In this document: positions 36,414 through 44,979 of the stretch, piece by piece
Numbering within the stretch: the first letter of the stretch is position 1
Layout: the number at the start of each line of letters is the position of its first letter
Assembly (NCBI RefSeq): GCF_001625695.1
Contig: NZ_AUXY01000103.1
Coordinates: 1-50,835 of the forward strand
Origin: Pseudoalteromonas luteoviolacea H33-S
Lineage (GTDB): Bacteria > Pseudomonadota > Gammaproteobacteria > Enterobacterales > Alteromonadaceae
DNA length: 50,835 bases
Direction of reading: 5' to 3'
Position numbers and translations under genes: made by a program
Notes under the pieces: generated by a model
What the model was told of the DNA's origin: nothing
The model's input: only the letters and a program-made list of their open reading frames with translations
Databases searched by the model: none

Positions 36414-37598
36414 CTAGAGTTTAATAATGTACACTTCATTATTTTTGCCTGTACCGGCATACAGTGTACGTTCATCTGCTGACAAGCTTAAAACCGAAAC
36501 ACCACTTATTTTATTATTTTTGAACTGCTTAATATGTCTCTTTAAAGACAATTTCCCACTTGATGGAGACAGTCCATAGACTAAAATGCCTTCGCCGGCT
36601 TCACCTGCAGCAAACAGCATATTCTGCTTGCTTGAAAATGCGATACAGCATGCACCGCTTAAGCTTGTTGGTGCTGGACTTGAGAGGGTTTGGTGGTGCA
36701 CAAATGTATCTGAGTTGTTTTTCTTGAATACGTTAATGTTATTGCTTTTGGATGCGGCAACGAATAAAAATTGATTATTAGGACTGATTAATATTTGCTG
36801 TGGGTTTTGCATCGCATCAATGTTGTTTGTGCCGTGAGCTAGTGTTTGAGCTAACCCATATTTGCCATCTGTGTCCTTTTTCAATACTGACACTTTACTT
36901 TCTTCAAAGCCATTTACGTACAGCCAATTTGCGTCGCCAGACTGACTTATGGAAGTTGGCCTTCCCCAATTTATTTTCGGCAGTAGCAGGCCATGAGGGG
37001 AGAGCACTCCTGCGCGATCAATGTTAAAAACTGATACTGCATTACTTAGGTAGCTAGCAACATACAAGGTATTATTTTGCTCAGAAAAGTGCGTGCTCCA
37101 TGCACCGAGTAAGCTTAGCGTATCTTTATGTTTTACTTTTTCATAATCAGAAAAAGCTTGCTTAATATTAATATCATTGCTCAACGTTTGCACATGCTCA
37201 AAGTATCCACTTTTATTACGTTTAAATGATGTGAGCGATCCACTGTAAAACGAGGAAACGATGGCAACGTCATTTTGTTCTATGTATGTTACATCTGATG
37301 CACCTTCGAGTGCTAAGGTCGGATATTTCGAACTAGAGAAACTCTGTAAATAACTGAATTGACTGTCACGATTTTCTCCAAAAACAGACAGCGAATTACT
37401 GTCTCCGCTGGCGATCAACAGTGTGCGGTTGTTCGTTAAGGTGATATCACGAGGGTTTGCAATTTCTTGATTCAAGTTCTCTGAATGTCGGAGGATCTGT
37501 ATTGCTTCGAGCTCACTCGATTTTTTATTCTGTGGGAGCGCTTCAGTCTGGCCTGATATAGTTATAATTAGAAGAGGCGCTAAAATTCGATAATACAT
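36414..37598 (-). CDS. Exported lactonase-like (YncE/Pgl-type) beta-propeller protein
   Basis: 394 residues with a signal peptide (cleavage near TEA). Repeats of the type NTLYVASYLSNAVSVFNID, NQFLFVAASKSNNINVFKK and RTLYAGTGKNNEVYIIKL are blades of the seven-bladed lactonase/YncE propeller. The family includes 6-phosphogluconolactonases, but many exported members have no known activity. AAGAGA precedes the ATG. Divergent from the LysE gene. Confidence 0.75.
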   Translation of the reverse strand: MYYRILAPLLIITISGQTEALPQNKKSSELEAIQILRHSENLNQEIANPRDITLTNNRTLLIASGDSNSLSVFGENRDSQFSYLQSFSSSKYPTLALEGASDVTYIEQNDVAIVSSFYSGSLTSFKRNKSGYFEHVQTLSNDINIKQAFSDYEKVKHKDTLSLLGAWSTHFSEQNNTLYVASYLSNAVSVFNIDRAGVLSPHGLLLPKINWGRPTSISQSGDANWLYVNGFEESKVSVLKKDTDGKYGLAQTLAHGTNNIDAMQNPQQILISPNNQFLFVAASKSNNINVFKKNNSDTFVHHQTLSSPAPTSLSGACCIAFSSKQNMLFAAGEAGEGILVYGLSPSSGKLSLKRHIKQFKNNKISGVSVLSLSADERTLYAGTGKNNEVYIIKL

Positions 37599-37793
37599 AA
37601 AATCTCTTAATGGTATGGAGTAGTATGATTGAAAATCGATTTCATATAATCATGGATAGAGGTTTTAATCAACTGACTCATTTTTTACATTTTTATGATT
37701 AGTCATCCCTATTAAACTTGCTATTATATATTCTAAAGGCTTTTGACTTTTCAAGTTAGAATATTAGTCGACTAAAAACTAAAGGAGTAGTGA

Positions 37794-38420
37794 ATGGAGT
37801 TTAATTCTTTATATGTCTTTATCATCGCTTGCTTGGCGATTAACCTGATCCCAGGTCCAGATGTGATCTATATTGTCTCAAACACTATGAAGGGCAAAGT
37901 CATAGATGGTTTTAAAGCAGCAGCTGGATTAGGCTTTGGCTATGCGTTTCATACAGCAGCGGCTTGTTTGGGCTTGTCGGCAATTATTTTAAGCTCGGCT
38001 GTATTGTTCAACCTAATAAAGATTTTAGGTGCTGTGTACTTATGCTATTTAGGTGTGAAAGCTTTAATTTCAATGTACCAAGGTAAATCTAGTATAAACT
38101 TGGAGACAAAGAACGAGCGCGAGAGCAATGTTTTGCTGCAAGGATTCATTGTCAGTGTCTTAAACCCCAAAGTTGCTTTGTTTTTCTTATCCTTTTTACC
38201 ACAATTCATAAATCCAAATAGCGAAACGGCAACCCAAAACTTACTTATCTATGGTCTGATATTCAGTGGTTTAGCGACTTTTTGCAATATTATTTATGCC
38301 CTGGCCGGGAGTTGGGTGTTTGGTCGACAGAGCAGCAAGCGTTACACGCGGGTACTTGAGGGCGTTTCTGGGGTAATTTTAATTGGTCTGGCAGGGAAAA
38401 TTGCCATTGATGGCAAGTAA
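37794..38420 (+). CDS. LysE/RhtB family amino acid exporter
   Basis: 208 residues with six hydrophobic helices. The N-terminal NLIPGPDVIYIVSNTMKGK is the LysE signature, and FLSFLPQFI near residue 140 matches helix 4. The transported substrate is unknown (homoserine lactones or amino acids in relatives). AAAGGAG precedes the ATG. A small membrane gene follows after about 50 bp and may be co-transcribed. Confidence 0.9.
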   Translation: MEFNSLYVFIIACLAINLIPGPDVIYIVSNTMKGKVIDGFKAAAGLGFGYAFHTAAACLGLSAIILSSAVLFNLIKILGAVYLCYLGVKALISMYQGKSSINLETKNERESNVLLQGFIVSVLNPKVALFFLSFLPQFINPNSETATQNLLIYGLIFSGLATFCNIIYALAGSWVFGRQSSKRYTRVLEGVSGVILIGLAGKIAIDGK

Positions 38421-38473
38421 GCCCGTCGCACTTAATATGAGTCAGAAAAACTTATTCATAATGGAAGTTGATG

Positions 38474-38824
38474 ATGAAAAGTAAGGTATTAAATATTTAT
38501 AGGTGTCTGCTACTAGCTAGTTCGTTATTTTTACTTCTACCAAGCTTGGTTCCAGGCGCCATGTCTGTCCTCGCATTTTATGCCTCATTGATTGTACTCC
38601 TGCTGTCTATCATGACAGTTCAAGGTCATGTTTACTGGTGTTTTAAGCTAGTTAGCATCACTGTAGGTTTAGGCATGTTGCTAGTGAACGATTACCTTAG
38701 GTTGTTTGCTGGGCTACCATCTGAATCCTTGTCCGGTAAGTTAGTGATGTACTCTGTTTTTATTACTATCGTTCTTTTTGGCATTAAGCGAGTTAGGGGC
38801 ATGCGCGCAAATAGCGCGCAATGA
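38474..38824 (+). CDS. Small membrane protein of unknown function
   Basis: 116 residues, four hydrophobic helices. ATG 38474 is preferred over the TTG/ATG codons just upstream because GGAAG is then 6 bases away. Possibly in one operon with the LysE gene. No family recognised with confidence. Confidence 0.6.
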   Translation: MKSKVLNIYRCLLLASSLFLLLPSLVPGAMSVLAFYASLIVLLLSIMTVQGHVYWCFKLVSITVGLGMLLVNDYLRLFAGLPSESLSGKLVMYSVFITIVLFGIKRVRGMRANSAQ

Positions 38825-38833
38825 TGTATAAGC

Positions 38834-38859
38834 GCCAGCAATTAAGCTGGCTCCTTTTT
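38834..38859 (+). terminator. Terminator after the LysE operon
   Basis: Stem GCCAGC/GCTGGC, loop AATTAA, followed by TCCTTTTT. Confidence 0.75.
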
Positions 38860-38860
38860 G

Positions 38861-40396
38861 TTATAAAGGCTGATTTAGAACAGAGGCGATAATGGCGATA
38901 CCTTCGATGAAGTTACCTACACGTAAATTTTCATTCGGGCTGTGTTGGTTGTTATCAGCATTTACGCTAGGCACAATGGCCGCAGGGATTTTTAAAGTAT
39001 CTATAATAGGTGCGATTGGGATTGATCCTCCTCCTGAACGAAGCACAATGGGTCTTTCTCCATAGAACTTGGTCAATCCCTGTATGGCCATCTTACCGGC
39101 AAGGGAGTTTGGTTCACTGCGGAATGCGCCGTAGACAGGCTTTGATTTCATTGTCACAATGTATGGATGTGCCATGCGCTCTTTGTGTGTAGGTACACGG
39201 TCAATGACGTAGTAACCTAAAGATTCAATATGGTTTCTAATGAGCGAGATTAAGCGCTGTGGGTTGGACTCTTTTACAAGTCGGATATCAATCTCTGCGA
39301 TTGCTTTATCGGGAACTATGGTTCTAGCCTGTTGCTCTACCCAGCCACTCTGTAGTCCTCGAATATTCAAAGAAGGGAACTGAATAGACTCTTGTAGCGT
39401 ATTTCCAACCTTATCGTGAACAGAGAACCCTAGTTTTTGTTTTAATTGCTGTTCATCGTCAGGCACTTTACTTAATAACTCTCTTAGATCAGCACTGATA
39501 GTACTCCCTTCGTAGAAGTTGGGTATGAGCACGCGTCCGTCTTGTGATTTCATAGAACCTAAAATTTGCGATAGATGGAGTGCAGGGTTTGGCGCATAAT
39601 TGCCATAATGCCCACTGTGTTGTGGTTTGTAAGGTCCGTATGTTGTCAGTTGAACTGTTGCGATCCCTCGAGCACCGAGTGTGACAGTGGGCTGATTCGA
39701 GTAATGTGGCGGTCCATCAAATATCAACAACATATCCGCTTTTAGCTTTTGTTTATGGCGAATGATAGCAGCTGGCAAATTGGGGGAGCCAATCTCTTCT
39801 TCCGTATCCATGATAACTTTTAGGTTGTAATTTAAAGGGCCTTGCTGTTGTATCAAATCTAATGCAACTAAAAATTGTGCAATAGGGCCTTTAGAGTCGG
39901 CTGCTGATCGAGCGAAGATCCTCAAATCAGGGTCCATACTCTGAGTTAGGTATGACCAAGGTACAACTTGCCAGCGACCGTCATTCTGCTGTTTTTTTAG
40001 TACAGCTTGATATGGATTTGGTTGCTGCCATGCTTTTGGGTCGACCGGTTGACCGTCAGCTTGTAAGTAAACTAAAACGGTTTTCTTTGCGTTTGGGTTG
40101 ATGCGCTCTGCGTATACAAGTGGGCTGCCTGACATGTCCAAGGTGTGAGATTCAAACCCACGTTGATTGAATGCATGGATCAGCCATGAAGAGAGCTTTT
40201 TTATGTCTTCTTGGTTGTGTGTGTCATTTGGCAAACTGAGTAAGTTTTTATATAGCTGAACTGCCTGCGGTGTTTGTTTTATTACTTGTTGGTATAAAGC
40301 CTTGTCATATACAACACCAGAAGCATATGCAGTTATTGGTAATAGGCTAGATAAAGTTGATGCCCATAAAAATATCGTATTTATTACTTTTTTCAT
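38861..40396 (-). CDS. Exported M20 family metallopeptidase
   Basis: 511 residues with a signal peptide cleaved after AYAS. The M20 (carboxypeptidase/dipeptidase) core is seen: ARSAADSKGP (bridging Asp), DTEEEIGSPN (catalytic Glu and metal Glu), IFDGPP (metal Asp) and a final HSPNENLR (metal His). Where most relatives have HxDVQP the sequence is LQADGQP, with Gln in place of the first metal His. This DGQPVDP form may define a subfamily. A dimerisation domain (about 240-360) is present. Probably cleaves peptides in the periplasm. Confidence 0.85.
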   Translation of the reverse strand: MKKVINTIFLWASTLSSLLPITAYASGVVYDKALYQQVIKQTPQAVQLYKNLLSLPNDTHNQEDIKKLSSWLIHAFNQRGFESHTLDMSGSPLVYAERINPNAKKTVLVYLQADGQPVDPKAWQQPNPYQAVLKKQQNDGRWQVVPWSYLTQSMDPDLRIFARSAADSKGPIAQFLVALDLIQQQGPLNYNLKVIMDTEEEIGSPNLPAAIIRHKQKLKADMLLIFDGPPHYSNQPTVTLGARGIATVQLTTYGPYKPQHSGHYGNYAPNPALHLSQILGSMKSQDGRVLIPNFYEGSTISADLRELLSKVPDDEQQLKQKLGFSVHDKVGNTLQESIQFPSLNIRGLQSGWVEQQARTIVPDKAIAEIDIRLVKESNPQRLISLIRNHIESLGYYVIDRVPTHKERMAHPYIVTMKSKPVYGAFRSEPNSLAGKMAIQGLTKFYGERPIVLRSGGGSIPIAPIIDTLKIPAAIVPSVNADNNQHSPNENLRVGNFIEGIAIIASVLNQPL

Positions 40397-40533
40397 CCTT
40401 AATGTCTCTTTTTTGTTTTACTATAAAGTCCACAGTTAGTTATTAATTGTAATGCTGACTGTGTCAATGAAAATAAAATAGATTTTGTCTAGCTTAGAGC
40501 TCGGATGATTCATAAAAATAATAAGGAACAATC

Positions 40534-41343
40534 ATGAATATAGCCAAAGGCTTTATATGTTTCATGGCTTTATACTCTGGAGCGGTATTTGCCAGTTGCA
40601 AGAATAATCATGAGCAAGTGAATGTAAATGGCACTTGCACAAAGATACAAACATATAAAAGTGATAAATTGACCAAATCACCGATTCTTTTAGTTTCTTT
40701 ACATGGAGATTCACCGTTTTCTGGCCCAAGCTATCAATACTTTTTTGCCTCAATACTTGCTAAAAAAGTAGACAACCTGGTTGCCGTGGGCCTTTTAAGG
40801 CCAGGCTATACAGATGCCATGAACCAAACGTCTGATGGAGAGCGAGGCCAAACAAATGGTGAGAATTATAGTGACGATCGAGTAGAGCAAATTGCACAAG
40901 CAATCAGTGCATTAAAAGCTCGGCATAATGCAGATAAATTAATTGTTGCTGGTCATTCAGGTGGCGGCGCAATTACCGCAAAAATTGTCGCCCAATTCCC
41001 TAGGTTAATTGACCATGCCTATATCGTGTCTTGTCCGTGTGACATTAATGAATGGAGAAAATACATATCTGACACGCGTGGCTGGCGTCAATTTAAGGGA
41101 GATATTGATGTCACATCTCCGGTTGAATTGGCAAAACACATACCAAAATCTACCAAAATAACATTGCTGGTTGGACAGCAAGATGATATTACCAAGCCTC
41201 AGTTAACACTTGATTATAAAAACGCGTTAGATAAGCATCATATTGACAATGAATTAGAAGTGATTGCTGGTGGACATGACATTTTTTTATTCCCAGAAGT
41301 AACGTCACACTTAACGAACACTATTCAAAGTTATAACCAATAA
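40534..41343 (+). CDS. Exported alpha/beta hydrolase
   Basis: 269 residues with a signal peptide cleaved after VFAS. The nucleophile elbow GHSGGG places Ser142. Asp in GQQDDIT and His in GGHDIF complete the triad. LVSLHGDSP forms the oxyanion-hole strand. The substrate is unknown; the family includes peptidases and esterases. Two Cys pairs (CKNNHEQVNVNGTC; CPCD) suggest disulfides. AAGGA precedes the ATG. Confidence 0.82.
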   Translation: MNIAKGFICFMALYSGAVFASCKNNHEQVNVNGTCTKIQTYKSDKLTKSPILLVSLHGDSPFSGPSYQYFFASILAKKVDNLVAVGLLRPGYTDAMNQTSDGERGQTNGENYSDDRVEQIAQAISALKARHNADKLIVAGHSGGGAITAKIVAQFPRLIDHAYIVSCPCDINEWRKYISDTRGWRQFKGDIDVTSPVELAKHIPKSTKITLLVGQQDDITKPQLTLDYKNALDKHHIDNELEVIAGGHDIFLFPEVTSHLTNTIQSYNQ

Positions 41344-41360
41344 CAAAGTGGGCGTTTAAC

Positions 41361-41391
41361 GGCCTTCATAACTTGAAGGCCATATTTTTTT
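41361..41391 (+). terminator. Terminator after the alpha/beta hydrolase
   Basis: Stem GGCCTTCA/TGAAGGCC followed by ATATTTTTTT. Confidence 0.85.
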
Positions 41392-41520
41392 GCAGACACT
41401 TTTTACAAACAGCAGTACATATAAAATCAGTGTGTGTAAACAGAATTAAAACCGAAGGCGCGAGTTTGAACTTGAAGTGAACAGTCATAAAAACGCGAAA
41501 AATAGTCACTATCGACGGTC

Positions 41521-41668
41521 TTAAACCTTTCTGTAAAGATGCCAGTTAAAATAGACAAGCCTACCTAAAACTGACATCAGGTGCTGAGCAGTTTTATAAT
41601 TGAACTGAGGTAGGACTCGATAACAGCTAACTAAACAGCAGTTACACAAAACTGATTTCTAGGTTTAA
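41521..41668. repeat. Nested inverted repeats, possible MITE-like or structured RNA segment
   Basis: TTAAACCT (41521-41528) and AGGTTTAA (41661-41668) are a perfect 8-bp inverted pair bounding a 148-bp segment. Inside it, CCTACC...GGTAGG encloses TAAAACTG...CAGTTTTA. The right edge overlaps the stop of precursor gene 2. No target-site duplication was established. Confidence 0.35.
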
Positions 41669-41838
41669 CAAAACTTCGGGTGTGTGAGGCACTCCGGCTC
41701 TAACACTGAATACGGAGGGCGGAACTTCACAGGATCTTGGTTTTCTATATTTACACCGCCAGCAATATGTGGTGTTGCATCATTTATAATTGCCTTGTTG
41801 TTAGATAGGCTTTTAATGCTCTTTTTAATTAACTTCAT
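41665..41838 (-). CDS. GG-leader precursor peptide 2
   Basis: 57 residues: leader MKLIKKSIKSLSNNKAI...TPHIAGG (28 residues), then a 29-residue tail starting VNIENQDP with two Cys near its end. TTAAGGAT lies 7 bases before the ATG. The leader matches those of the genes at 34456 and 47426 (Lys-rich start, KxLS, Thr-Pro, hydrophobic, Ala/Gly-Gly-Gly). Double-glycine leaders of this kind are typical of ribosomally synthesised and modified peptides cut by C39-type transporters; that role is inferred. No modifying enzyme lies nearby. Confidence 0.7.
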   Translation of the reverse strand: MKLIKKSIKSLSNNKAIINDATPHIAGGVNIENQDPVKFRPPYSVLEPECLTHPKFC

Positions 41839-42276
41839 TTTTTATCCTTAAATATGTTGGTTGTATTAAACTTTAACTTTCAGATTTCAACCATTATTTT
41901 TTCTAAAGATTTAGACTCAAAATTAACTAAACCTATTGGCTGAGTTGACTATTATATATTCAAATTTAATTTTAACTCTTATCTTTTCAACACTTTAAAG
42001 TGAATGAATTCTGAGCTTTTAATGACAGAATCCTCACAAAAAAATTACCGCATAGAGCGGCTGCTTTTCATGGTGCACTTTTAGGTATTAGGGCTGTGCA
42101 GGGGAATCGGAATTTAATTTTTATAATTACAGCGATATGTGTGTAGTTTGACGTTTATTGATAGGTATAGGGAGCATGCAGCTTGAAAGCTGGTGTACGC
42201 ACAGCATGAACGTTGCGACATGTGTATTTTAGTCGATGGTGAGTTTGGATTCGATGTTGTTTTTAATCATCAATGT
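41839..42276. other. Spacer upstream of precursor gene 2 and downstream of the LysR gene
   Basis: About 440 bp, AT-rich, with only very short open frames. It presumably holds the promoter of precursor gene 2. Confidence 0.45.
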
Positions 42277-42308
42277 CAATGGCTTGTCTTAAAATAGACA
42301 AGCCATTG
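42277..42308 (-). terminator. Hairpin downstream of the LysR gene
   Basis: A perfect 13-bp stem (CAATGGCTTGTCT/AGACAAGCCATTG) with a six-base loop. The T-run on the minus strand is poor, so termination strength is uncertain. Confidence 0.55.
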
Positions 42309-42349
42309 AAGCAGATTGACGGATGTAATAGATCAGAGGCATTAAATGA

Positions 42350-43249
42350 TTACGTAATTGTGTGACTGCGTTTTAATTCGTTGATGATGGCATTCGCAAG
42401 AGGAGAGGCCGAATTGTTTTTGGCGGTGATCAATGAAACCGGAATGGTATACGCATATTTTTGCGGTAATATGGCTTTTAAAATGCCTTTATCAACCCAG
42501 TAACTGGCGTAGTGCTCGGGTAAGTAACCAATAAATGCACCAGATAAAATTAAATGTGCAATCCCCTCATCATGATAAGCAATGGCAGTATTCATATAAT
42601 TTAGCCCATCATTTCTGACCTCTTTATCTCGCATATAGTTACTTGAGACAACTTCTGCACTTTTAAGCAGTTTATTGACCTGCGATGGCTTGCAGTCAAA
42701 TAGAGGGTTATCTTTGGCACAATATAGAAAGTTTTTTTCATCATAAAGGGGAATATACTCAAGGCCACGCAAATGATGCCGGCTGACGCCTAATCCTACG
42801 AGAGAACGCCCGTTAATCACCGAGGTCTCAACCTCTTTTGCTTCACATACATTGATATCAAATTGAATATTGTCGCTTTGTGTTTTCAATGACGCGATGG
42901 CATTTGCTATTCCACACCGGGGATCGCTGGCCATGGTGTCGATTACTGCAATGGTTACACGCCCAGATAATTCATTCTTAGAGCTCGCAACCGTTGTTGC
43001 AAATGCCTCACACTGTTGTAAAAGTTCAAGAGAGGCTTGGTATGTAATACGACCGGGCTCTGTGAGTTCAAAGCCGCCTCGACCGCGTTTGCACAGCTTT
43101 ATCCCAAGCCTTACTTCTAAGTCCGATAAGTGTGAACTAATGGTAGAGCGGCCAATGTTTAAGCGAGATTCTGCGGCGGATAGGCCTCCAGATTCGACTA
43201 TGGCCACAAAAATCCTCAATAGTCGTAGGTCAACGTCATGAACTTGCAT
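42350..43249 (-). CDS. LysR-type transcription regulator, probably of the hut genes
   Basis: 299 residues. The winged helix lies at about residues 6-65 (LRLLRIFVAIVESGGLSAAESRLNIGRSTISSHLSDLE, shown here only as its LysR pattern around SGGLSAAE), followed by the linker helix and a periplasmic-binding-type effector domain (about 92-290). It is divergent from hutH with a 219-bp shared promoter region, the usual LysR target arrangement. Control of histidine degradation is inferred from position; classical hut operons often use the GntR-type HutC instead. Confidence 0.85.
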   Translation of the reverse strand: MQVHDVDLRLLRIFVAIVESGGLSAAESRLNIGRSTISSHLSDLEVRLGIKLCKRGRGGFELTEPGRITYQASLELLQQCEAFATTVASSKNELSGRVTIAVIDTMASDPRCGIANAIASLKTQSDNIQFDINVCEAKEVETSVINGRSLVGLGVSRHHLRGLEYIPLYDEKNFLYCAKDNPLFDCKPSQVNKLLKSAEVVSSNYMRDKEVRNDGLNYMNTAIAYHDEGIAHLILSGAFIGYLPEHYASYWVDKGILKAILPQKYAYTIPVSLITAKNNSASPLANAIINELKRSHTIT

Positions 43250-43468
43250 AGGTTTTCTCCTAAAAGCAGCGCACTAACTGGCTAAAAAGTGGTTGGAATT
43301 TAAAACTGGCGTTATTTTAGTGGAAAGTTTGCCAAGGTAACACCATTAAGTTTGATAAAATCGGAATGAATTACGATTATCTATAATTTATAAAACATCA
43401 TTACAGCGTTAAAATTGCGCCATCAAGCACATAGTTGCTTAGGAAAAGCATATATTTAGGAGAATAAG

Positions 43469-44968
43469 ATGACGTTTAGATATGGTGTAGATCGTCTGAA
43501 CCTTGATATTGTAAACGGCATAGCCGATGGCAGTATTGAAGCAGAGCTTTGTCAGGAAGCATTAGATAAAATTAACAAAAGCCGCCAACGAGTAGACAAG
43601 ATGGCAGCGTCTGATAAAGCAGTATATGGTATCAATACTGGTTTTGGTCCGCTGTGCGACACGCAAGTTTCCCCTGAAGAGACCAAACTTCTGCAAAAGA
43701 ACCTACTAATAACGCATGCCGTTGGTGTGGGTAACCCAATTGCGAAGCCTATCTCTAAGCTAATGCTTATCACTAAAGTACACGCACTTAGCCAAGGCTT
43801 TTCAGGCATTCGCCTAGAAGTGGTTGAGCGTATGCTTAAGTTTATTGAACTAGACATTATCCCAGTTGTGCCAGAGCAAGGCTCTGTAGGCGCATCAGGT
43901 GATCTTGCGCCGCTTTCTCACTTATTCTTACCTTTATTAGGTGAAGGTGAGTTCTGGGTAGGTGATGAGATCCAACCAGCAGCTAAAGTACTTGCAGATA
44001 ACAATTTAGAAGCTATGGATCTTGACTCAAAAGAAGGACTTGCGCTTATCAATGGTACACAGTTCATCTTATCTCATGCCATTACTGGTTTGACTAAAAT
44101 GCGTTACTTATTAGACCTTGCTGATGTAGCCGGTGCGATGAGTATTGAAGGCATGCAGGGCAGTGAGCAGCCATTCCGTGAAGAGCTACATGCTATCCGT
44201 GCATTTGAAGGTAACATTGCAGTTGCAAAACGCATGCGCCGTTTATTCAAAGATTCACAGAATATGGCTGATCACGAAGAGTGTGATCGCGTTCAAGACC
44301 CATATTCACTTAGATGTATCCCGCAGGTGCACGGCGCATCGCGCAACGCATTTAACCATTTAAAAGAGCTTGCTGAGACAGAAATGAACTCAGTGACAGA
44401 CAACCCAATTGTTATCAGTGAAGAAGAAGCCATCTCTGGTGGTAGCTTCCACGGCCAGCCTTTAGCAATGGTACTTGATTACGCGTCAATTGCAGCCGCT
44501 GAGCTTGGTAACATCTCTGATCGTCGTTGTTATTTATTACTTGAAGGCTTACACGGACTGCCTCGACTTCTAACCACATCAGGTGGTCTAAACTCAGGTA
44601 TGATGATCCCTCAGTATACGACTGCGGCCTTGGTAACAGAAAACAAATCTCTGTGTTTCCCACCGTCTGCTGACAGTGTACCGACATCGATGGGTCAAGA
44701 AGACCACGTATCAATGGGCAGTATTTCAGGTCGTAAGTTCAACCAAATCTTAGGGAACCTTGAAAAGATTTTTGCAATTGAGTTGATGTATGCAGCGCAA
44801 GCGGTTGATTTTAGACGTCCGAATACATGTTCAGATATTATTGAACAGAATCACGCCTTGATCCGTACAAAGGTCGCGAAACTTGAAGAAGACAGACTAC
44901 TTAAGCCAGACATCGATGCCATGGTTGAGTTTGTTAAGTCACAAGCATTTACGGTTACAGTGAACTAA
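43469..44968 (+). CDS. hutH: Histidine ammonia-lyase
   Basis: First step of histidine degradation: histidine to trans-urocanate plus ammonia. 499 residues, normal length. The electrophilic MIO cofactor forms from Ala-Ser-Gly in GSVGASGDLAPLSH (about residues 142-144). Other family signatures are YGINTGFGPL near residue 49 and QDPYSLRCIPQVHGA. It lies divergent to a LysR gene, with hutU 11 bp downstream. TAGGAGAA precedes the ATG. Confidence 0.97.
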   Translation: MTFRYGVDRLNLDIVNGIADGSIEAELCQEALDKINKSRQRVDKMAASDKAVYGINTGFGPLCDTQVSPEETKLLQKNLLITHAVGVGNPIAKPISKLMLITKVHALSQGFSGIRLEVVERMLKFIELDIIPVVPEQGSVGASGDLAPLSHLFLPLLGEGEFWVGDEIQPAAKVLADNNLEAMDLDSKEGLALINGTQFILSHAITGLTKMRYLLDLADVAGAMSIEGMQGSEQPFREELHAIRAFEGNIAVAKRMRRLFKDSQNMADHEECDRVQDPYSLRCIPQVHGASRNAFNHLKELAETEMNSVTDNPIVISEEEAISGGSFHGQPLAMVLDYASIAAAELGNISDRRCYLLLEGLHGLPRLLTTSGGLNSGMMIPQYTTAALVTENKSLCFPPSADSVPTSMGQEDHVSMGSISGRKFNQILGNLEKIFAIELMYAAQAVDFRRPNTCSDIIEQNHALIRTKVAKLEEDRLLKPDIDAMVEFVKSQAFTVTVN

Positions 44969-44979
44969 GGAAATCCGAC

